DNA of 28,752 nucleotides, taken from the NCBI GenBank assembly GCA_024277285.1, contig JAJRVM010000222.1, positions 1-28,752 of the forward strand, written 5' to 3'. This DNA is from Planctomycetota bacterium (lineage in GTDB: Bacteria; Planctomycetota; Planctomycetia; Pirellulales; Pirellulaceae). Shown here piece after piece: positions 23,178 to 28,752 of the stretch. How positions within the stretch are numbered: the first letter of the stretch is position 1; every line of letters starts with the position of its first letter. The notes beneath the pieces were generated by a model. It was not told the DNA's origin. It did no database searches and was given only the letters and a program-made list of their open reading frames with translations. Made by a program: the position numbers and the translations under genes.

Positions 23178-25007
23178 GTGTTTTCTGGATCGGATGATGC
23201 CAAGGATCGGATCCATCAGGCGATCGACATTGTCGACCTGGTGGGTGAGCAGATTCAGTTACGTCGGCAGGGACGTTTGTTCGTCGGCCATTGTCTCTGG
23301 CACGATGACACGCGGCCGAGTCTGCAGGTGAACCCCGACCGGCAGACGTGGAAGTGTTGGGTCTGTGACGTGGGCGGCGACATTTTCAGTTTTGTCATGC
23401 AGCGCGAGGGGATTGATTTTCGCCAGGCGCTCGAGATGTTGGCCGAGCGTGCGGGAATCGCATTGCAGGGCCAGTCGACGCGGCCTGCGGCGCCGGCGGG
23501 AAGCCCCGAGGACAAGAACACACTGTACCGTGCCATGGCATGGGCGATGGGCTTGTATCACGAGTGTCTGGTCAAGTTGCCGGTGGCCACGATTGCTCGA
23601 GACTACCTGAACGATCGTGGCATCAGCGAGGAGAGCATCGAGCGATTCGAGATCGGTTATGCACCGAACGAATGGCAATGGTTGATGCAGCAGGCGGGAG
23701 CGGCGCAGTTTTCCCCGGAGGTGCTTCAGGCCGTCGGCCTTGCATCTCGGAGCGAGCGTACGGGGCGGTGGTTCGACCGCTTTCGAGGGCGCGTGTTGTT
23801 CCCCATCGTGGATCCTCAGCGGCGGCCCATCGCGGTCGGGGGTCGGGTCCTGCCACAGTACGCTGAGAACGAGCCGGCGAAGTACATCAATTCACCCGAG
23901 ACCCGATTGTTCTCGAAAAGCGAACAACTGTACGGCCTCCATTTAGCTCGGGACGTCATTTCACGTCGCCGCGACGTCCTGGTCATGGAAGGCTACACCG
24001 ATGTCGTGATCGCTCGTCAATTCGGTGTCGACAACGCGGTGGCCGTGCTGGGAACGGCGTTGGGACAACGACACATTCAGTTGCTTCGTCGGTTTGCGGA
24101 TCGTATCACGTTGCTGCTTGACGGCGATGAAGCCGGGCGGCGTCGAGCGAGCCAGATTTTGGAACTATTTATTTCGAACCAAGTCGATTTGCGGATCGTA
24201 ACTCTGCCAGGAAGTTTAGATCCCTGTGATTTCCTCTTGCAGCATGGACACGATGAATTGCTTGAATTGGTAGCACAAGCACCGGATGCATGGGAGTACA
24301 AGATTCAGCTTGAGCTGCAGGGTGTGGACCCAGTGCGCGACACGCATCGGGCGAACCAGGCGCTTGAGAACCTGCTGGCGACCTTCGCCCAATCGCCCGC
24401 TCCGTCGCTCAGTACCGCGGGAGCTCAGCGCCTTCGCGAACAGCAAGTCTTGAATCGATTGGCTCGTGAATTCAGGCTGGACGAAGATCAGTTGCGACAA
24501 CGTTTGGACGAGCGGCGTCGGAGTCGACCGGCGCGCACGCGTCAACGTGCCGATGCCGCACATGCGGCGCCGGAGAGGCGAACGCTCCAGCCGATGGAGC
24601 GTGACCTGTTCGAAATGTTGCTGCAGAGGCCCGAATCGGTTGCCAGCGTTCTAGAATCGATTCAAGTAAACCACCTCGAGTCCGCCACGGCACGGCAGTT
24701 GTTTCAGATGCTCGTGTCGCTCGTCGATCAAGGCCAGGCGACGGATGTTGGCCGCATGTTGTTATCGACCGACGATCCCGTATTGAAGAGCCTCTTGGTC
24801 GAGTTGGACGAGGCGGGAAATCGCAAGGTGGACGTGGACCACGATTTGGCGTTGCGAGAGTTGCTGCAAACGTTTTCCAAACGAGACGTTCAACAGCAGT
24901 TGCAGCGTCAACAAGCGTCGTTGGAGAGCGATGAATTGGACGACCAGCAGCAGTTAGACATGCTGCTGCAGATCCTGAAAACCAAAAAGGATCTCATCGA
25001 AGATTAA
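23178..25007 (+). CDS. dnaG: DNA primase
   Basis: Makes RNA primers for DNA replication at the fork together with the replicative helicase. With the GTG start the protein has 609 residues. The CHC2 zinc-binding domain has C39, H42, C60 and C63 (CLWH and CWVC) followed by VGGDIFSFVMQREG. The catalytic core has KSEQLYGL at about 247-254. The TOPRIM domain has the catalytic Glu in EGYTDV (E271) and the metal-binding DGDEAG (315-320), then LPGSLDPCDFL. A helical, helicase-interacting type C-terminal part runs from about 410. The second zinc position reads CLWH instead of the common CPFH, which keeps the ligands. rpoD follows 185 bp downstream, as in the dnaG-rpoD arrangement of many bacteria, but rpsU is absent. 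A longer form from ATG 23100 is possible but less likely. Confidence 0.95.
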   Translation: MFSGSDDAKDRIHQAIDIVDLVGEQIQLRRQGRLFVGHCLWHDDTRPSLQVNPDRQTWKCWVCDVGGDIFSFVMQREGIDFRQALEMLAERAGIALQGQSTRPAAPAGSPEDKNTLYRAMAWAMGLYHECLVKLPVATIARDYLNDRGISEESIERFEIGYAPNEWQWLMQQAGAAQFSPEVLQAVGLASRSERTGRWFDRFRGRVLFPIVDPQRRPIAVGGRVLPQYAENEPAKYINSPETRLFSKSEQLYGLHLARDVISRRRDVLVMEGYTDVVIARQFGVDNAVAVLGTALGQRHIQLLRRFADRITLLLDGDEAGRRRASQILELFISNQVDLRIVTLPGSLDPCDFLLQHGHDELLELVAQAPDAWEYKIQLELQGVDPVRDTHRANQALENLLATFAQSPAPSLSTAGAQRLREQQVLNRLAREFRLDEDQLRQRLDERRRSRPARTRQRADAAHAAPERRTLQPMERDLFEMLLQRPESVASVLESIQVNHLESATARQLFQMLVSLVDQGQATDVGRMLLSTDDPVLKSLLVELDEAGNRKVDVDHDLALRELLQTFSKRDVQQQLQRQQASLESDELDDQQQLDMLLQILKTKKDLIED

Positions 25008-25192
25008 TTAGACGACCTAGAATCATTGTTCGACCAAGCTCAGTGACGGTCGGGTTCCCACTAGCACTCACGGATGAGTTGCATGCCTGATCGAATCGAA
25101 TGCCCGTTCAACAGCCCGCAAGTTGGGGACGGAATCGCGTTCGAAGCATCGCAGTCCTTAGACGCGCAAGAATGCGCAGGGGGATGTGACCG

Positions 25193-26902
25193 ATGACATT
25201 TCTTGACACCGATCTCGAAGCTATTATCACGAAGGGCCGAGAGCGAGGGTACCTGACCTACGATGAAGTGAACGCCTATCTTCCCGACGAAGACGTCAAT
25301 CCCAACAAACTTGACAACCTACTGTTTGCCTTGGATGAGCGCGGGATCAAGTTGCTGGAGCAGGCGCCGGCCGGCGCCTTTGAGGATACAAAAACAACGG
25401 CCGTTCTGACCGCGACCGAATTGCCGGAAACGGACTCCGCAGACCTCGAGCCAGGCCAAGCGGAGGTGGACGAAGTGGAAGTTACGTTGCCGCTCGGCCC
25501 TCCGCCGGCCGATGAACTTCGCAAGTTGGACAGCGATCCGATTCGCATGTACCTCAGCCAGATGGCAGAAATCCCACTGCTCACCCGAGAAGAAGAGATC
25601 TCGTTAGCCAAGAAGATTGAAGTGGCCCGCAAGCGATTTCGGCGACACGTCTTGAGCACGCACTTTGCCATGAATCAGACGGTGGAAACGCTGCAGCGTG
25701 TTCACCGGGGGGAGTTGCCCTTTGATCGCACGATCAAGGTGTCGTTGACCGAGCAGTTGACGAAGGAGCAGATTCTGGCACGCATGCCTCACAACCTGAA
25801 GACGTTGCGCGAGCTGTTGCGGCGGAACGAGGCCGAGTTTTCGCAACTGGTGTGCAAGTCGCTGGATTCTGAGCAGCGAGCGGTGATTCGCCAAAGGTTT
25901 GTGCGACGTCGTCGAAAGTGTTTGCAGCTGGTCGAAGAGCTGAGTCTTCGGACACGCCGTGTCCAGCCGTTGATGCGTCAGTTGGAGGAATGCTCGCGGC
26001 GAATGGATGACATTCGGCACCGACTTGAGGCGTTGCCCAACGAGCTGGAAACTCGCGCTGCGCGCACTGGGCTCCGTCGCGAACTACACAAACTGATGCT
26101 GCAAACGCAAGAGAGCCCCGACAGCTTGCGAGCCAAATGTGAGCTGTTCAAGGACGAGTTTCGACTCTATGAACATGTAAAACGCGAATTGTCCAACGGC
26201 AATTTGAGACTGGTTGTTTCCATCGCCAAAAAATATCGTAACCGTGGATTGAGCTTCCTGGATCTTATTCAGGAGGGCAACACCGGATTGATGCGAGCGG
26301 TGGACAAGTACGAGTATCGTCGAGGTTTTAAGTTCTCGACCTATGCGACGTGGTGGATTCGCCAAGCGATCACTCGCGCGATTGCCGATCAGGCTCGCAC
26401 GATTCGGATCCCCGTCCACATGATCGACGTGCTGTCGAAGCTGCGCAATGTCCAAAAACAGCTCGTGCAGGAAAAACGTCGCGAGCCGATGACCAGCGAG
26501 ATCGCGGATCGAGCGGGGATCAGTATCGAGGAAGTTCGACGAGTGCTCGACATCGGCCGGCATCCCGTCAGCCTCGATCGTCCGGTCGGTGACAGTGAAG
26601 ACGCGGCGTTCGGCGAATTCATCGAGGACCATAACTCGGATAATCCCGTCCGAAACGCGACGAACGGGATGCTTCGCGACAAGATCGAGCGTCTGCTCTG
26701 CACGCTGACGTATCGCGAACGAGAGATCATTCGTCTCCGATACGGCCTGGGAGACGGCTATACCTATACGTTGGAGGAGGTCGGGAGGATCTTTCGCGTG
26801 ACGCGGGAACGTGTGCGGCAGATCGAGGCCAAGGCGGTGCGGAAACTTCAACATCCCGTTCGAAGCCAGCAGCTCGAGGGCTTTCTACGCGGGGCCGCCT
26901 AG
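25193..26902 (+). CDS. rpoD: Primary RNA polymerase sigma factor
   Basis: The housekeeping sigma factor, which directs RNA polymerase to promoters. The 569 residues show region 1.1 (about 5-60, [20 protein letters not shown]), an acidic linker and region 1.2 ([21 protein letters not shown], 115-135). A basic, helical non-conserved region spans about 140-330. Regions 2.1-2.4 ([19 protein letters not shown] with the -10-recognising [13 protein letters not shown]) cover about 337-405. Region 3 covers about 415-480, and region 4 ([14 protein letters not shown] and the -35 helix-turn-helix [18 protein letters not shown]) covers 506-555. Length and full domain order indicate the primary rather than an alternative sigma. 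The ATG is preceded by AGGGGG at 9-nt spacing. It is terminated by a strong intrinsic terminator 36 bp downstream. Confidence 0.97.
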   Translation: MTFLDTDLEAIITKGRERGYLTYDEVNAYLPDEDVNPNKLDNLLFALDERGIKLLEQAPAGAFEDTKTTAVLTATELPETDSADLEPGQAEVDEVEVTLPLGPPPADELRKLDSDPIRMYLSQMAEIPLLTREEEISLAKKIEVARKRFRRHVLSTHFAMNQTVETLQRVHRGELPFDRTIKVSLTEQLTKEQILARMPHNLKTLRELLRRNEAEFSQLVCKSLDSEQRAVIRQRFVRRRRKCLQLVEELSLRTRRVQPLMRQLEECSRRMDDIRHRLEALPNELETRAARTGLRRELHKLMLQTQESPDSLRAKCELFKDEFRLYEHVKRELSNGNLRLVVSIAKKYRNRGLSFLDLIQEGNTGLMRAVDKYEYRRGFKFSTYATWWIRQAITRAIADQARTIRIPVHMIDVLSKLRNVQKQLVQEKRREPMTSEIADRAGISIEEVRRVLDIGRHPVSLDRPVGDSEDAAFGEFIEDHNSDNPVRNATNGMLRDKIERLLCTLTYREREIIRLRYGLGDGYTYTLEEVGRIFRVTRERVRQIEAKAVRKLQHPVRSQQLEGFLRGAA

Positions 26903-26937
26903 TCTTTTTCGGAGATCGCTCCGCACCCAGAATCCGA

Positions 26938-26973
26938 CGCCGCTGAGTCCGTAGGGACTGGCGGCGGTTTTTT
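26938..26973 (+). terminator. Intrinsic terminator of rpoD
   Basis: A two-part stem: CGCCGC (26938-26943) pairs with GCGGCG (26961-26966), and AGTCC (26946-26950) with GGACT (26955-26959) around the loop GTAG, with a small internal bulge. Six T residues follow (26968-26973). It begins 36 bp after the rpoD stop codon. Confidence 0.85.
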
Positions 26974-26982
26974 GCGCGAGGG

Positions 26983-26988
26983 TATAAT
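26983..26988 (+). promoter_or_regulatory. Possible -10 element for the zinc-ribbon gene
   Basis: A perfect TATAAT lies 10 bp after the rpoD terminator T-tract and 125 bp before the next gene. No good -35 sequence sits 15-19 bp upstream, where the terminator stem lies instead. It is a plausible but incomplete promoter. Confidence 0.35.
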
Positions 26989-27113
26989 GCATGGATCGTT
27001 GTCGACTGTTCTGTTTCGTACCCAGAGCAAACCGCCCCACGCGGGTCAACCGGCCCGCTGCCCAACCGATTTGAAGGAGGGGGATTTGCATAAAGAGAGG
27101 GAATTCTGCACCT

Positions 27114-27839
27114 ATGACCGTTTCGGCCGCCCTACTTCGAGAGCTGCATCGCTTGCACCAACAGCTCGGTGATCTTCGCTCACGCCTCCAGCGAGGCCCA
27201 CGGCAGATCCAAGTCGCAGATTCTAATATGGTCAAAGCAAAAGCGGAATTGGAGGCCGCCAAGGAAAGCGTCAAGCAGGCGCGAATGACCGCGGATCAGA
27301 AGGAATTGCAGCTCCGAGAACGCGAAAACCGTATCCTCGACATTAAGGCCAAACTCAATGGCTGTAGTACGAATCGTGAATATCAGACATTCGTCGAACA
27401 AATCGCCGCCGATGAACAAGCCAACAGCGTGCTCTCCGACGAGATTCTCGAATTATTCGACAAGACGAATGAACTACAAGGTCGTGCCGAAGTCATAAAG
27501 ATCCAGAATCAAAAACTCGAACAGGAATTGACCGATGTTCGCCGGCGCGTTGATGAGTCCCGGGCGACGCTCGAGGCAGAGGTCAGCCGCCTGACCCTTG
27601 ACCTGAATGTTGCCGAGGACAAGCTGCCGGACGACTTTCGGATCGATTACCAGCGAGGCGTCAACGCTCGAGGTGAAGCCGCTTTGGCTCCGTTGGACGG
27701 GCAATGCTGCGGCGGCTGCTATCAGACCGTGACCACGCAAACCGTCAACGAAATAATGATGTCAAAGATTGTGATCTGCAGGGCCTGCGGCTGTATCCTG
27801 TACTTGCCCGAGGACCGAGAGAAAGAGCCCGAGCAATAG
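27114..27839 (+). CDS. Coiled-coil protein with C-terminal C4 zinc ribbon
   Basis: A 241-residue cytoplasmic protein. Residues 1-170 are a long antiparallel-type coiled coil containing STNREYQTFVEQI (85-97), the hairpin turn motif of the zf-RING_7/CT398-like family (PF02591). The C-terminus carries a C4 zinc ribbon: C199, C202, C222 and C225 (CGGC and CRAC), with an extra Cys at 198 and 227. Homologues are found in many bacteria and have been linked to secretion and flagellar factors in some, but no general function is settled. The ATG has only a distant GAGAGGGA site (about 11 nt). A perfect AGGAGG at 27075-27080 lies more than 30 nt upstream and seems to serve something else. It sits between rpoD and greA in the same orientation. 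Confidence 0.87.
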   Translation: MTVSAALLRELHRLHQQLGDLRSRLQRGPRQIQVADSNMVKAKAELEAAKESVKQARMTADQKELQLRERENRILDIKAKLNGCSTNREYQTFVEQIAADEQANSVLSDEILELFDKTNELQGRAEVIKIQNQKLEQELTDVRRRVDESRATLEAEVSRLTLDLNVAEDKLPDDFRIDYQRGVNARGEAALAPLDGQCCGGCYQTVTTQTVNEIMMSKIVICRACGCILYLPEDREKEPEQ

Positions 27840-27857
27840 CCGGCATGCCGCTTTGTG

Positions 27858-27893
27858 GCCCATGGTGAAACACGCCCATGGTGATACGCCCAT
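27858..27893. repeat. Short tandem repeat after the zinc-ribbon gene
   Basis: GCCCATGGTGA-A/T-AC is repeated at 27858-27873 and 27874-27887, with a partial third copy to 27893. Units differ in length (16 and 14 bp). The surrounding 213-bp gap to greA shows no other gene. Confidence 0.6.
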
Positions 27894-27942
27894 CGCCTAC
27901 CGCAAGGTACGCTCCCCATGCCCCTTTCACCGCGGGCTGGAC

Positions 27943-27971
27943 TTTACACGATCAGATCCGTTTTTCAGAAT
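27943..27971 (+). promoter_or_regulatory. Weak candidate promoter of greA
   Basis: TTTACA (27943-27948) and CAGAAT (27966-27971) are separated by 17 bp, matching the sigma-70 consensus at 5/6 and 4/6 positions, 82 bp before greA. Sequence match only. Confidence 0.35.
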
Positions 27972-28052
27972 ATACCTGCCCTAACACGACTCAAATCCAG
28001 ACGACCTTGGTGCGACCTGAGGCCGTTCGTTTCTTGCTGAAAAGGCTCAACG

Positions 28053-28532
28053 ATGTCCGACCTGATCCCCATGACCCGCAAAGGGTACGACAAGATCAAA
28101 GCCGAAGTCGATCGGCTTGACAACGAAGAAATGCCGAAGATCGTTAAGCGCATGGCCGATGCTCGTGCTGAAGGCGATCTCAAGGAGAACGCCGAGTATC
28201 ACGGGGCACGTGAGTCACAAGGGATGCTCCAGGCGAAAATCAATCAACTCCGCGGCAAGTTGGCTCATGCCACGATTATGGATCCATCGAAAATGCCCAA
28301 GGACGAAGTCGCCTTTGGAGCCACCGTGGTCGTCAAGGATCTGGAGTACGACGACGAGGAAGAGTACACGCTTGTCGGGGCCGGTGAAGAAGATTACGAC
28401 ACCGGCAAGATCCTTTGTACCAGTCCCGTAGGGCAGGGGCTGATCGGCAAGAAGAAGGGTGACAAGGTCGAGATCGAAGTGCCTCGCGGTACGTTGAAGT
28501 TTGAAGTGCTCGACATTCGTTACGATCTGTAG
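28053..28532 (+). CDS. greA: Transcription elongation factor GreA
   Basis: Rescues backtracked RNA polymerase by stimulating cleavage of the 3' end of the nascent RNA. The 159 residues match the family length (about 158). The N-terminal coiled coil carries the tip acidic residues in [15 protein letters not shown] (D42 and E45), which reach into the polymerase active site and help hold the catalytic magnesium. The C-terminal FKBP-like domain has FGATVVV, EEYTLVG, ISP-like [15 protein letters not shown] and [13 protein letters not shown]. The ATG is preceded by AAAAGG about 7 nt upstream. It is the last gene of the plus-strand information-processing block, and only 7 bp separate its stop from the convergent pseudouridine synthase gene. 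Confidence 0.97.
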   Translation: MSDLIPMTRKGYDKIKAEVDRLDNEEMPKIVKRMADARAEGDLKENAEYHGARESQGMLQAKINQLRGKLAHATIMDPSKMPKDEVAFGATVVVKDLEYDDEEEYTLVGAGEEDYDTGKILCTSPVGQGLIGKKKGDKVEIEVPRGTLKFEVLDIRYDL

Positions 28533-28539
28533 ACGCGCG

Positions 28540-28752
28540 TCATCGGTCGATGGAATCCCGTGGCGTTTCGATGTCAATTGCCAGCGCCCAAGCGGGTGCC
28601 GGCGCGGTGAACGTGATCTTGTTGCCGTCCAGCGGGTGGCGAAGACTGATCTTCCAGGCGTGTAGGCAGAGTGGCGGGTCGTGCGGATGCAATGTCTGTC
28701 TCGCAGCGGCCCCGTCGCGCAATCCGTAGGTTGGATCGCCGCAGACCGGCCA
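28540..28752 (-). CDS. RluA-family pseudouridine synthase, C-terminal end (cut by the window edge)
   Basis: Members convert specific uridines in rRNA or tRNA to pseudouridine. Only the last 70 residues are in the window. They read VCGDPTYGLRDG, then PPLCLHAWKISLRHPLDGN and FTAPAPAW, which match the C-terminal part of RluA/RluC/RluD enzymes (GHPVxGDxxYG, LHAxxLxFxHPxxG, AP). The catalytic Asp and any S4 domain lie beyond 28752. The frame is open to the window edge. Which RluA subfamily it belongs to cannot be told from this piece. Confidence 0.82.
   Translation of the reverse strand, partial: WPVCGDPTYGLRDGAAARQTLHPHDPPLCLHAWKISLRHPLDGNKITFTAPAPAWALAIDIETPRDSIDR

Noticed and set aside
27840..28052. 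Structural RNA gene between the zinc-ribbon gene and greA
   Set aside because: The gap is too short for RNase P RNA, and no tRNA-like or other recognised RNA fold was seen, only short tandem repeats and a weak promoter.

Overview
The window looks like a chromosomal segment from a planctomycete, probably of the Pirellulales/Rhodopirellula type. This is inferred from protein content. It holds two type I sulfatases, a PVC-type dehydrogenase fused to a c-type haem domain, a DUF1549/DUF1553 (PSCyt2/PSD1) protein, a planctomycete cytochrome C/WD40 protein, a pre-peptidase (PPC) domain protein and a PEP-CTERM protein. Short GC-rich dispersed repeats of a kind common in these genomes are also present. 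No tRNA, rRNA, CRISPR array, transposase or phage gene was seen.

Layout. Positions 1-1937 are a decayed region. It carries a frameshifted, truncated mechanosensitive-channel (MscS-like) remnant on the plus strand, abutted by a response-regulator receiver-domain remnant on the minus strand. Positions 1938-10181 hold catabolic and metabolic genes: an arylsulfatase, a PEP-CTERM protein (minus), D-3-phosphoglycerate dehydrogenase serA (minus), an iduronate-2-sulfatase-like sulfatase followed by a short-chain dehydrogenase (likely one transcript), and a deoxyhypusine-synthase-family protein (minus). Positions 10400-14584 hold a 990-residue secreted PVC-type haem dehydrogenase, a palindromic repeat cluster and a histidine-bearing protein with about 8 membrane spans.

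Positions 14658-22643 are a three-gene minus-strand operon: DUF1549/DUF1553 haem protein, then PPC-domain protein, then cytochrome C/WD40 protein. Its tight spacing and shared secretion signals suggest an extracytoplasmic assembly. Its divergent promoter region with dnaG contains a dispersed inverted repeat. Positions 23178-28532 are a core information-processing block on the plus strand: dnaG, rpoD, a coiled-coil/zinc-ribbon protein and greA. It is met convergently by the C-terminal end of an RluA-type pseudouridine synthase cut by the window edge.

Functionally, the sulfatases, SDR and secreted haem proteins fit breakdown of sulfated polysaccharides with periplasmic electron transfer, but no substrate can be read from the sequence. 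I found no clear-cut new defence or mobile system. The most unusual items are the haem dehydrogenase/membrane protein pair, the three-gene operon with two coiled-coil-bearing partners and an atypical CX4CH motif, and the bacterial deoxyhypusine-synthase homologue.
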